DNA from: JADZFO01 sp964512635
Lineage (GTDB): Bacteria; 4484-113; JAFGCY01
DNA length: 64,000 nucleotides
Assembly (NCBI GenBank): GCA_964512635.1
Contig: CAZEJB010000018.1
Span: 4,170 to 68,169 of the forward strand
Reading direction: 5' to 3'
Shown: one piece after another, positions 24,839 to 35,307 of the stretch
Layout of the letters: each line of letters begins with the position of its first letter
How positions within the stretch are numbered: the stretch's first letter is position 1
Program-made: the position numbers and the translations under genes
The notes under the pieces: model-generated
The model's input: the letters and a program-made list of their open reading frames with translations, nothing else
What the model was told of the DNA's origin: nothing
Database searches by the model: none

Positions 24839-24851
24839 GGGGTGCCAAAGA

Positions 24852-24887
24852 AAATTAATAGAAAAGCGGCAGGCTTTCGCCCGCCGC
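24852..24887 (-). terminator. Rho-independent terminator before cassette copy 1
   Basis: A stem of 9 bp with one mismatch (24866-24874 with 24879-24887), loop GAAA, then TTTTCTATTAATTTTC on the minus strand. It ends the NosL-like gene and stands next to the cassette promoter. Confidence 0.8.
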
Positions 24888-24924
24888 AGTCTCTCCAGGT
24901 TGTGTGCAGTGATGTCTGGCTTGC

Positions 24925-25707
24925 TTAGTGTTTATTGCCGCGCCCGCGTCCGCGTCCGCGGCCGCGATTGCGATGGTCGTCGTCGCGGTCTCGATCGCGG
25001 TCATGATCCCAGCCGTGGTCACGGTCCCAGTCGTTGTCATCGCGGTCCCAGTTGCTGTTGTGGTCCCAGCCGTGGTGGTTGCCACCGCTGCACCATTCGT
25101 GCCTGTCGTTGTCATACCAGCGGTCGTCGTTCCACCAGTCGCGGTCATCGCTCCAGCCACGGGCGGCCTGCCAGGCGCCGTCAAAGTCGACCAGATAGCC
25201 GCCCAGTTCGCGCTGATAACGGCGGGCCATATTGCGGCTGCCAAAGGCCAGGATCGGCAAATCGCCGTCCAGTCCGTCAGTCCAGTCCGAGCCGACGAGA
25301 TACCAGGCGTCGCGGCCGTCGATCATGCGCTCGCGGCGGCTGTTGTAGGTCGAGAAGTCCAGCACGCGAAAGTCCCGCAGGCGGTCATAATCCCGTCCGC
25401 GGTTGCCCAGCTCAATCATGGCATGACCGATGCTGATGAAGTCGCCGCCACCGATCCGGACATCGTCGAAGCGGATCTGGACGCGCGCCGGGCTGCTCTC
25501 CCAGTAGCGGTTGTAATAACCGTCCCGGTCATCGTCGCGCCAGTTATGGCGTGAAGTGGACCGGTTGCTGTCGTCGAGCGAGGCGACCCCGCCCTCGGCG
25601 GCCTGGGCACCCGTAGCGCCCAGCAGCGGCAGCGCGAAAAGTGCGCCGGCCAGCATTGCTGACTTCCAGGGAAGCTTCCTGCCAATCCAGATCAGTAAGC
25701 CTTTCAT
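24925..25707 (-). CDS. Secreted NosL-like protein with Asp/Arg/His-rich tail
   Basis: A 260-aa exported protein with a signal peptide (KSAMLAGALFALPLLGATGAQA). The middle domain has MIDGRDAWYLVGSDW, then PILAFGSRNMARRYQRELGG and YLVDFDGAW. This order fits NosL-like copper-binding proteins, where a conserved phrase about a protein 'FGSxxxA..F....GG' closes the domain, but the Met/Cys copper ligands of true NosL are not evident. The last 70 residues are a repetitive tail of Asp, Arg, His, Trp and Gly (HDRDRDRDDDHRNRGRGRG), which could bind metal or polyanions. ATG 25707 follows AGGAG with five bases between. Role unknown. Confidence 0.6.
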   Translation of the reverse strand: MKGLLIWIGRKLPWKSAMLAGALFALPLLGATGAQAAEGGVASLDDSNRSTSRHNWRDDDRDGYYNRYWESSPARVQIRFDDVRIGGGDFISIGHAMIELGNRGRDYDRLRDFRVLDFSTYNSRRERMIDGRDAWYLVGSDWTDGLDGDLPILAFGSRNMARRYQRELGGYLVDFDGAWQAARGWSDDRDWWNDDRWYDNDRHEWCSGGNHHGWDHNSNWDRDDNDWDRDHGWDHDRDRDRDDDHRNRGRGRGRGRGNKH

Positions 25708-25851
25708 CTTCACTCCTTTTGGATTGCTTGGCCTTTAGCTGGCCTGTCAATCCTCCCGATAGAAGCGACGATGGGCCATAGTAGCTTGTTCGAAGGATCA
25801 ACACGCTGAGACTGGCGGGCCGCGGTGTTGGCGTGCGCGCAAAGCCTCTGC

Positions 25852-25857
25852 TATTCT
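25852..25857 (+). promoter_or_regulatory. -10 element TATTCT, 6 nt before ATG 25864
   Basis: TATTCT, six bases, ATG. A possible -35 TTGGCG (25828-25833) is 18 bases upstream. Confidence 0.55.
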
Positions 25858-25863
25858 GGCCTC

Positions 25864-27117
25864 ATGCTCCTCTCAGCGGCCACGGTGTGGCCACCGAAGC
25901 CTTGGGTCCCACTCGCCGCGCTGGCGCTTGCCGCTTTGCTCAGCCCGCTTCTTCCGTGCGGGCAGGCTTGCGCCGCATCCAGACTAGGCTCGTTGAGCGA
26001 TCTGGACAGCCCCCAGTTCAGCTGGAGCATCGAGAACGAGAAGACCGAAAAAGCTGCTGACGGCGTGGATTACCACAAGTACTTCCTCAAGACCAGCCGC
26101 GGCAGCATGAACATGCACACCGTGCGGATTGCCGCCGGCGCGAGGTACTCCCTGCGCCCGGTGATCGCCAACAACCAGCTTAATACGGTCAGCCATGTGG
26201 ACAAGCTGGCCCAGAAGGTTGGCGCCGTGGCGGCGATCAACGGCGGTTTCTTCGACACCGGCAAGACCCGCCTGCCGGTAGGTCTGGTGAAGATCAAGCG
26301 CCGCATCATCTTTGAGCAGTTCCTGAACCGCGCGGTGCTGGGCATTGATGAATACGGCGCCCTGCATTTCGACCGCTTCCGTCTGCACAGTTCGGTCTAT
26401 ATCCCGGCGCTGGATGTCAGCAGTCCGATCTATGGCTATAACCGCAAGCGCAAGGCGGGTGAGCTGATCGTCTATACGCCGGAGTACGGCCCCGCTACGC
26501 GCACAAATGAATACGGCGTGGAGCTGATCCTGCACCGTATCAGCCCGGAGAACGTCAAGCCGCCGCTGATTCTATTGGAGCCTGACCGCTACATCATCAC
26601 CGGCGTGAGCCAGAGCGATACGGCAATACCTGACGACGGTGTGGTGCTGAGCATCCATAAGCCGGCCCTGGACCAGCTTGAGTGGATCAAGCAGCTCTAC
26701 CTTGGCATGGAGCTGCAGCTGAAGAGCAATGTTCCGGAAGGCTGGGAAAGCTATCCCTATCTGCTTGGCGGCGGGCCGCTGATGCTGCGCAATGGCCAGG
26801 TGGTGCTGGATGCGCGCACGGAGGGCTTCGGCAAGTACTTCACCGGGGCGAATGCGCGTACCGCCGTTGGTGCCACACCGCAGGGCGACAGCTGCATCAT
26901 CGTGGTGGATAAGGGCGGCGGGGCCGGTGGCGCGACCTGGGACGAACTGGCCATCCTCAGTCGCGACCTGCTGGGGCTGAGCGACTGCATGGGTTTCGAC
27001 GGCGGTGGCAGCAGCACGCTGTACGTCAACGACGATGTGGTCAACGCACCGACCGGCGGGGGCCAGCGCAAGGTGGCGAACATCCTCGCCGTAGTGCCGC
27101 TGGACAAGTTCCTTTAG
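25864..27117 (+). CDS. Secreted phosphodiester glycosidase-family (NAGPA domain) protein
   Basis: A 417-aa exported protein. A signal segment (WVPLAALALAALLSPLLPCG) leads to a domain of the phosphodiester glycosidase (DUF2233/NAGPA) family: VAAINGGFFDTGKTRLPVG early, then GGGPLMLRNGQ, ANARTAVGATPQG and the diagnostic CMGFDGGGSSTLYV near the end. Relatives cleave GlcNAc-phosphodiester bonds or process cell-surface polysaccharide, so an envelope-glycan role is likely. Start set at ATG 25864, which stands six bases after TATTCT. It converges with the VOC gene. Confidence 0.85.
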   Translation: MLLSAATVWPPKPWVPLAALALAALLSPLLPCGQACAASRLGSLSDLDSPQFSWSIENEKTEKAADGVDYHKYFLKTSRGSMNMHTVRIAAGARYSLRPVIANNQLNTVSHVDKLAQKVGAVAAINGGFFDTGKTRLPVGLVKIKRRIIFEQFLNRAVLGIDEYGALHFDRFRLHSSVYIPALDVSSPIYGYNRKRKAGELIVYTPEYGPATRTNEYGVELILHRISPENVKPPLILLEPDRYIITGVSQSDTAIPDDGVVLSIHKPALDQLEWIKQLYLGMELQLKSNVPEGWESYPYLLGGGPLMLRNGQVVLDARTEGFGKYFTGANARTAVGATPQGDSCIIVVDKGGGAGGATWDELAILSRDLLGLSDCMGFDGGGSSTLYVNDDVVNAPTGGGQRKVANILAVVPLDKFL

Positions 27118-27132
27118 CCCTTTGCGCCTGTA

Positions 27133-27656
27133 TCAGTGTTCTTCGCCCGGGTTGACAATCTGCCACCAGTGCCCGTCTGGATCACTGAAGCNNNNNNNNN
27201 NNNNNNNNNNNNNNNNNNNNNNNNNNNNNNNNNNNNNNNNNNNNNNNNNNNNNNNNNNNNNNNNNNNNNNNNNNNNNNNNNNNNNNNNNNNTGTTCTTCG
27301 CCCGGGTTGACAATCTGCCACCAGTGCCCGTCTGGATCACTGAAGCAGGGGCAGCCGGTGTCTTCGCCGTTGATCACCAGGCCCTGTGCCCTGAGACGCT
27401 GAGTGGTTTCTTCAAGCGCGTCGGTGTAGATCACGATCGCGCTGCGCGCCTGCTGGTAGCTCGCCGGCGGGTCCGCCGGCCTGGCCCCAGCCGGACGCAG
27501 CAGGATCTCCCGGTCCCCGCAGGAAAGCCAAACATAGCGCGGCGGGCCCTCGGCCGGGCCCTGCTCCGCCACCAGCTCAAAGCCCAGCACGCCAACATAG
27601 AAGTCCCGGCTGGCCAGCGGGTCAGCGACAAACAGCTCAGTGTGTCCGATTCGCAT
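27133..27656 (-). CDS. VOC (glyoxalase-fold) family protein, split by an assembly gap
   Basis: Small metal-binding VOC protein: GHTELFVAD at the N terminus, FYVGVLGFELVAEQ, RYVWLSCGDREILLRPAG and SDPDGHWWQIVNPGEE at the end. The 100-N run interrupts it. The 55 bases on either side of the N run (27137-27191 and 27292-27346) are identical. If the two copies are merged, the gene becomes 123 codons with an intact frame and a normal stop at 27133-27135, giving a 122-aa protein, the usual VOC length. So it is probably whole. The activity (glyoxalase, dioxygenase or resistance type) cannot be assigned. Starts at ATG 27656 after AGAGGG. Confidence 0.8.
27137..27191. repeat. 55-bp direct repeat, left copy at scaffold gap
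   Basis: Identical to 27292-27346. The two copies abut the two ends of the N run, as expected for two contigs that overlap by one assembly k-mer but were joined with a default gap. Confidence 0.9.
27192..27291. other. Scaffold gap (100 N)
   Basis: Exactly 100 undetermined bases, a default scaffolding size. Because the flanks overlap perfectly and merging restores a reading frame, there is probably no missing sequence. Confidence 0.95.
27292..27346. repeat. 55-bp direct repeat, right copy at scaffold gap
   Basis: Second copy of 27137-27191; see that entry. Confidence 0.9.
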
Positions 27657-27735
27657 TCATCCCTCTTTAGGTGGCGGGTTGCAGGTCGCCATGGCTTAAG
27701 CGCTCCGTCGCCGCGCTGCCATAACAAGCAGAGCC

Positions 27736-27741
27736 TACAAT
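27736..27741 (+). promoter_or_regulatory. -10 element TACAAT, 6 nt before ATG 27748
   Basis: TACAAT, six bases, then the ATG of the aldo/keto reductase gene; no space for a ribosome-binding site. Confidence 0.6.
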
Positions 27742-27747
27742 GTTCGC

Positions 27748-28800
27748 ATGCGTAACGTCACCCTTGGTAACAGTGACCTCTCAATCTCAGCCCTCGGGCT
27801 GGGCTGCATGGGGATGAGCGACTTCTATGGCGAGAACGCCGACTGGAGCAAACGCTCAGAGACCGAAGGCGAATCGGTCGCGACCATCCGGGCGGCCATT
27901 GACCAGGGGCTGAACTTCCTCGACAGTGCTGACGTTTACGGCAACGGGCATAACGAGCAGCTGCTGGGCAGAGCAGTGCGTGAGCACCTCGAGGCCGGCG
28001 GCAGGCGTGAGGATGCCGTGGTCTGCACCAAGTTCGGCAATGTGCGCGGCGACGACGGCTCCTGGCAGGGGGTCAACGGCAGCCCGGATTACATCCGCAT
28101 GGCCTGCGACCGTAGCCTGAGGCATCTCGGTCTTGAGCACATCGACCTGTATTACCAGCACCGCGTGGATCCCAATACTCCGATCGAGGAAACAGTCGGC
28201 GCCATGTCCGAGCTGGTCAAGCTCGGCAAGGTGCGCTTCCTCGGCCTCAGCGAAGCCAGCACCGAGACCCTGCGCAAGGCCTGCGCGGTGCATCCGATCA
28301 GCGCTCTGCAGACCGAGTACTCGCTGTGGACCCGCGACCCGGAAACCGAGCACCTCAGCGCCTGCGCTGAGCTGGGGGTCACCTTTGTGGCCTACAGCCC
28401 GCTGGGCCGCGGCTTCCTGACCGGGACGATTCGCGATGACGACACCCTGGCCTTCAACGACAGCCGCCGGCTGCATCCGCGTTTCACCACCGAGGCAATT
28501 GAGCACAATCTGCAGCTGGTTGAGGCGATCGAGGACGTCGCCCGTGGTCATGGCTGCACGCCGGCGCAGTGCGCTCTGGCCTGGCTACTGGCGCAAAGCG
28601 GTCGTCAGGCCCCGGACCTGCGGCCTGCGGTCGTGCCGATACCTGGCACGAAGCGCCGCGACCGCCTGGGCGAGAACATCGCCGCCCTGACAGTTGAGCT
28701 GCGCGAGGAAGACCTGCAGCGCCTGAGCGCGGCGGCTCCTCCGGGCTGGACCATGGGCACGCGTTATCCCGAGCGCAGTATGCAGGCGCTGAACAGGTAG
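27748..28800 (+). CDS. Aldo/keto reductase
   Basis: A 350-aa NADPH-dependent oxidoreductase of the AKR superfamily. The catalytic tetrad can be read: Asp and Tyr in FLDSADVYGNGHNE, Lys in VVCTKFGN and His in DLYYQHRVDP. The cofactor end is also present (VVPIPGTKRRDRLGENIAAL). The closest general pattern is the group that starts LGNSDLSISALGLGCMGMS, like plant-type and YghZ-like reductases of aldehydes. It is likely a housekeeping aldehyde or ketone detoxification enzyme. It stands alone between the VOC gene and the ligD cluster. Leaderless start. Confidence 0.9.
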   Translation: MRNVTLGNSDLSISALGLGCMGMSDFYGENADWSKRSETEGESVATIRAAIDQGLNFLDSADVYGNGHNEQLLGRAVREHLEAGGRREDAVVCTKFGNVRGDDGSWQGVNGSPDYIRMACDRSLRHLGLEHIDLYYQHRVDPNTPIEETVGAMSELVKLGKVRFLGLSEASTETLRKACAVHPISALQTEYSLWTRDPETEHLSACAELGVTFVAYSPLGRGFLTGTIRDDDTLAFNDSRRLHPRFTTEAIEHNLQLVEAIEDVARGHGCTPAQCALAWLLAQSGRQAPDLRPAVVPIPGTKRRDRLGENIAALTVELREEDLQRLSAAAPPGWTMGTRYPERSMQALNR

Positions 28801-28850
28801 GCTTAGGAACCCGCAAGGCGGCCGGGCAGTCAGAGCCTCTGAGGCAACAC

Positions 28851-29600
28851 ATGCCAGGCAAAGCCAGGGACATCAGCGAGTACCAGCGCAAGCGCAGCTT
28901 TGAGCGCACGCCTGAGCCCGCGCCGGAAAAGCCCGGCAAGCCCCCCAATGGCAAGAAGAAAGCCGCGCGTGAGCCGATTTTCGTGGTTCAGAAACACGAT
29001 GCAAGCCGCCTGCACTACGACTTCCGGCTGGAAATCGATGGTGTGCTGGCCTCCTGGGCGGTGCCCAAGGGGCCGAGCCTGAAGCTAGGCGTGCGCCGGC
29101 TGGCCGTGCATGTGGAAGACCATCCTTACAGCTACAAGGACTTCGAAGGCGTCATCCCTGAAGGCAACTACGGCGCCGGCAGCGTAATCGTCTGGGATCG
29201 CGGCACCTATCACAACATGCTGGCAGACAAGCCGGCTGGCGCGGGCCGCAAAAGCATGGCTGAAGCCATCAGCAGCGGAAAGCTCGAGATCTGGCTCAAG
29301 GGTGAGAAGCTGCAAGGCGGCTTTGCTCTGGTCAGAATCGAGGACTCGGACGACCAGTGGCTCCTGATGAAGATGAAGGACGAAGCGGCCCATCGGGGCG
29401 GGGACATTACTGCAGAAGAGCCCCGCTCGGTGATCAGCGGCCGGACAATCAGGGAGGCAGCCCATGCCGGCGAAAAGCCCGCAGCCAAAAAAGTCAGTGT
29501 CAAAAGTGACACCTCAGCCGACAGCGCAAAAAGCAGCTCTAAAACAGGCGACAAAGCCGCCGCAAAGAAAAGGCCCGATACCGGAAGCAAAGCCAGGTGA
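28851..29600 (+). CDS. LigD 3'-phosphoesterase domain protein
   Basis: A 249-aa stand-alone version of the PE domain that heads multidomain LigD, which trims 3' ends during non-homologous end joining. Seen: FVVQKHDASRLHYDFRLEID with the catalytic His/Asp/Arg set, then GVLASWAVPKGPSL, VEDHPYSYKDFEGVIPEG and NYGAGSVIVWDRGTY. The final 45 residues are a Lys/Ala/Ser-rich linker. The coding sequence overlaps the next gene by 137 bp in another frame. It is first in a row of three LigD-derived genes (PE, ligase, polymerase). No Ku gene is in the window. Confidence 0.88.
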   Translation: MPGKARDISEYQRKRSFERTPEPAPEKPGKPPNGKKKAAREPIFVVQKHDASRLHYDFRLEIDGVLASWAVPKGPSLKLGVRRLAVHVEDHPYSYKDFEGVIPEGNYGAGSVIVWDRGTYHNMLADKPAGAGRKSMAEAISSGKLEIWLKGEKLQGGFALVRIEDSDDQWLLMKMKDEAAHRGGDITAEEPRSVISGRTIREAAHAGEKPAAKKVSVKSDTSADSAKSSSKTGDKAAAKKRPDTGSKAR

Positions 29601-30624
29601 GATGAGGTCAGCAGCATTGCAGGAACTGGCAGGCGATGCGCCAGCAGCGCTGAAGCGTGAGAAATTTCCCGATTGGATCGCGCCGATGTTGTGCACGCTG
29701 ACCGAAGAATACTTCTCCGACCCGCAGTGGATCTTTGAGCGAAAGCTGGATGGCGTACGCGTGCTGGCTTACAAGCAGGGCCCCGAAGTGCGTCTCTACA
29801 GCCGCAACCGCATCCTGCAGAACAGCGCATATCCGGAGGTGGTCGAGGCCGTGGGACGCCAGCCGGCAGATGATCTGATTCTGGATGGCGAGGTTGTGGC
29901 CTTCTCCGGCAAGCAGACCAGCTTTTCGTTGCTGCAGGGACGCCTGGGCCTGCAGGACCCGGACGCGGCGCGCGCCCGCGGCATCGATATCGACTACTAC
30001 GTCTTTGACATACTGCATCTGGATGGATATTCACTGCGGGACCGGTCGCTGCTTGAGCGCAAAGCCGCGCTGAAACATCTGCTGGCCACCGACAGGACTG
30101 TGCGTTTTACCGAACACCGGCTGGAAAAGGGCGAGCGCTTTCTGGCGACGGCCTGCGAGTCAGGCTGGGAGGGGCTGATTGCCAAGCGGGCCTCGAGCAG
30201 CTATGAGCCCGGGCAGCGCAGCCGCGACTGGCTCAAGTTCAAGTGCAGCCAGGGCCAGGAATTTGTGATCGCGGGCTACACGGACCCCCAGGGCAGCCGC
30301 CAGGCCTTTGGCGCTCTGCTGTTGGGCTACTTCGACGATGAGGGCCAGTTGCACTACGCTGGCAAGGTTGGCACGGGTTTTGACGATCGCGAACTGGCCA
30401 AGCTTGGCGCCCGCTTTAAGCGTCTCGCCCGGATGAAGCAGCCCTTCAACACCTTGCCATTGGATGAACCCGACGCGCACTGGCTCAAACCGGAGCTCGT
30501 CGCGCAGATCGGCTTCACCGAGTGGACGCGCGACGGCAAGCTCCGTCACCCGCGTTTTCTGGGCCTGCGCACGGACAAGCCGGCCCGCCAGGTGGTCAAG
30601 GAGGTCCCGGCAAATGCGAGCTAA
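29464..30624 (+). CDS. ligD: ATP-dependent DNA ligase (LigD ligase domain)
   Basis: A 386-aa ligase of the LigD/LigB type that seals nicks and double-strand breaks with ATP. Seen: the nucleotidyl-lysine motif KLDGVR (Lys 94), motif III-like YYVFDILHLDGYSL, ESGWEGLIAKRASSSYEPGQ, and the OB-fold segment with LLGYFDDEGQLHYAGKVGTG. ATG 29464 has a perfect GGGAGG six bases upstream and is preferred, although it makes a 137-bp overlap with the PE gene; ATG 29602, just after the PE stop, has a weak site. Residues 1-46 are a basic linker. The polymerase gene overlaps its end by 11 nt. Confidence 0.88.
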   Translation: MPAKSPQPKKSVSKVTPQPTAQKAALKQATKPPQRKGPIPEAKPGEMRSAALQELAGDAPAALKREKFPDWIAPMLCTLTEEYFSDPQWIFERKLDGVRVLAYKQGPEVRLYSRNRILQNSAYPEVVEAVGRQPADDLILDGEVVAFSGKQTSFSLLQGRLGLQDPDAARARGIDIDYYVFDILHLDGYSLRDRSLLERKAALKHLLATDRTVRFTEHRLEKGERFLATACESGWEGLIAKRASSSYEPGQRSRDWLKFKCSQGQEFVIAGYTDPQGSRQAFGALLLGYFDDEGQLHYAGKVGTGFDDRELAKLGARFKRLARMKQPFNTLPLDEPDAHWLKPELVAQIGFTEWTRDGKLRHPRFLGLRTDKPARQVVKEVPANAS

Positions 30625-31567
30625 AACAGCCAGTGCAGACAGCGGGGCAGGGGAGTCAGACAACCAGCGTCATGTTGGGCGGCATACTCTGGACGTTTCG
30701 AGCCTGGAGAAGCTGCTCTTTCCCGGCGAGAAGATCACTAAGCGCGACCTGCTGGACTACTACGAAGGCATCGCGCCGCTAATGCTGCCGCATCTCAAGG
30801 ACCGGCCACTTTCACTGCAGCGTTACCCCGGCGGTATCGAGGGCCCGGGCTTTTTTCAGAAAGAAGTGCCGGATTACTTTCCCGACTTCATTACTACCGT
30901 AACAGTTGAAAAGGATGATGGAACTGTCGAAGAGGCGGTCTGTAACAACGCTGAAACCCTGGTCTATCTAGCCAACCAGAACACCATCGTCTTTCACCGC
31001 TGGATGAGCCGGCGGGACAAGCTGATTCAGCCGGACATCCTGACCCTGGACTTTGACCCCAACGCCGGCGCTGACTTCAAGATGGTGCTGGCTGGCGTAG
31101 CCGCCGCGCGTGATCGACTGGAAGGTCTCGGCCTGCGGGGCTTTCCTCTGCTGACCGGCAGTCGTGGAGTTCATATAATCGTGCCGATCAAGCGTAGGCC
31201 GGACTTTAAGACGGTCGCAGCCTGGATGCACACCCTGGCGGACCAATTGGCGGACGCGCATCCCAGGATCCTCACCACCGAATTCCATAAGGCCAAGCGT
31301 GGCGACCGAGTTTTCGTCGACTGGCTGCGCAACCAGTATGCCCAGACCGCCGTGACGCCTTACAGTGTGCGCGCCAGGCCGGGTGCCCCAGTCGCTGCGC
31401 CAGTGACTTGGGAAGAGCTGGGCGCACGCAGCGCGCGCCCGGAGCGCTTCAGCATCAGGTCGCTGAAAGAGCTGCTTAGGCGTGGAGATGTCTGGGAGGA
31501 TTATAAGCAGTTCGCGCGTCCTTTGCCGCCGATCAGCAAACTAGGCAGCGCCCGCACTGTTAGTTAG
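30614..31567 (+). CDS. LigD polymerase (primase-like) domain protein
   Basis: A 317-aa stand-alone LigD POL domain, an archaeo-eukaryotic primase-type polymerase that fills and extends ends in NHEJ. Seen: SSLEKLLFPGEKITKRDLLD, YPGGIEGPGFFQKEVPDYFP, the metal-binding DFDPNAG, GSRGVHIIVPIKRR and VFVDWLRNQYAQTAVTPYSV. ATG 30614 follows GGAGG and overlaps the ligase end. With the two upstream genes it reproduces the full LigD domain set in the order PE-Lig-Pol, but as three polypeptides. Confidence 0.9.
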   Translation: MRAKTASADSGAGESDNQRHVGRHTLDVSSLEKLLFPGEKITKRDLLDYYEGIAPLMLPHLKDRPLSLQRYPGGIEGPGFFQKEVPDYFPDFITTVTVEKDDGTVEEAVCNNAETLVYLANQNTIVFHRWMSRRDKLIQPDILTLDFDPNAGADFKMVLAGVAAARDRLEGLGLRGFPLLTGSRGVHIIVPIKRRPDFKTVAAWMHTLADQLADAHPRILTTEFHKAKRGDRVFVDWLRNQYAQTAVTPYSVRARPGAPVAAPVTWEELGARSARPERFSIRSLKELLRRGDVWEDYKQFARPLPPISKLGSARTVS

Positions 31568-31995
31568 TAAGTTTTGCAACCTGTAGAACCGCGTATACCA
31601 GCTTTGGCGGCAGATTGCGTAAGCGTTTGGTGGGAATAAAGAAAGCCATAAACTGGCGGTCCTTCATCATGGCGGCTCAACCCTGCGAACCACTAAGCCT
31701 TGCGCACGCAAAAACAACATGTGCGTAAAGGGGGTTAAAGGGAGGGGAGGGTGTGATGGCGGAAGAAAGCAAACAGGTACTGCGTTTGGTGGAACGAGAG
31801 GCAACGTTTGTATCTCGTAGCGAATACAAAACCTCTCCTTCCGGTAATCCCGGCGCTTGTGCTTCTGCATGCTTCGCATACAGGCGTCCACCGGACTGCG
31901 CCGTCCAGCCAGACGGCAGCACCCTAGTTCCCCATTTCAGCGGCTCACCTGGCAGCGGCAATTGCCTTTACCAGCGGGGGCAGGGTAAGAAAGAA
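31568..31995. other. Intergenic region downstream of 23S rRNA: no 5S found; G-quadruplex motif
   Basis: 430 bp between ligD-pol and the 23S 3' end. I could not find a 5S rRNA on either strand. It holds a plus-strand G-quadruplex motif (31730-31751, four G runs of 5, 3, 4 and 3 with loops of 5, 1 and 1), a 6-bp hairpin GCCGTC/GACGGC (31900-31917) and a larger imperfect inverted repeat (31797-31840, GAGAGG...CCTCTC). One of the hairpins may end the 23S transcript. A 36-codon minus-strand frame (31560-31670) is present but has no support. Confidence 0.5.
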
Positions 31996-32003
31996 GAGGT
32001 GAA

Positions 32004-34935
<2,932 letters not shown>

Positions 34936-34943
<8 letters not shown>

Positions 34944-34953
34944 ATTTCACCTC
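34936..34953. repeat. Right half of 18-bp inverted repeat flanking 23S rRNA
   Basis: Pairs perfectly with 31996-32013; see that entry. Confidence 0.85.
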
Positions 34954-35240
34954 GTTCTCGACACCTTTGGTTGCGGGAACCCCGCTCGGAAAGTGCCGCT
35001 CCAGTAGGAGCGGGAGATGAAATTGATACATATAGAGCGATATTGCTGCGAGATACAAATCTCTCGTTGCCTAGTCACGACGCGACGTAAGGACGCCGCG
35101 CCATCTAACGCGGTGCATCTTGAGGGTATGCACCGCGCCCATTCCACCAAACGCAGTTTTCAATGTACCTGTTGCGGGGCCCTGTAAGGAGCCCGGCGCC
35201 CGCGCTGCTTCCGGCGAACCGTCCGCGGCGGGGGATGGGA
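34954..35240 (-). promoter_or_regulatory. 23S rRNA leader with hairpin
   Basis: About 280 nt of untranslated leader between the promoter and the mature 23S. It contains a perfect 10-bp hairpin CGCGGTGCAT/ATGCACCGCG (35109-35137) and, just upstream, TTGAAAACTG (35163-35154), a phrase often seen in 16S-23S spacers. It may serve antitermination or processing. A longer plus-strand reading (35120-35497) of the next gene crosses it but is not coding. Confidence 0.55.
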
Positions 35241-35268
35241 ATTCTACCACCGTCAGGATAGAAGTCAA
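35241..35268 (-). promoter_or_regulatory. 23S rRNA promoter, proximal
   Basis: -35 TTGACT (35268-35263), 16-base spacer, -10 TAGAAT (35246-35241) on the minus strand. Confidence 0.75.
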
Positions 35269-35277
35269 TACTTCTGG

Positions 35278-35307
35278 TGATAAAAGCTCAGAATTCTCCC
35301 CAGTCAA
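35278..35307 (-). promoter_or_regulatory. 23S rRNA promoter, distal (tandem)
   Basis: -35 TTGACT (35307-35302), 18-base spacer, TTATCA (35283-35278). Weaker -10 than the proximal site; tandem promoters are usual for rRNA. Confidence 0.5.

Noticed and set aside
27114..27656. Direct 55-bp duplication as a biological repeat
   Set aside because: Exact placement at both edges of a 100-N run and the restored reading frame point to an assembly artefact.
31560..31670. 36-codon minus-strand frame after 23S
   Set aside because: Starts with two ATG and has a plausible length for a peptide, but no ribosome site, no family and it overlaps the ligD stop.
31560..32003. 5S rRNA downstream of 23S
   Set aside because: No segment shows the conserved 5S core on either strand; not claimed.
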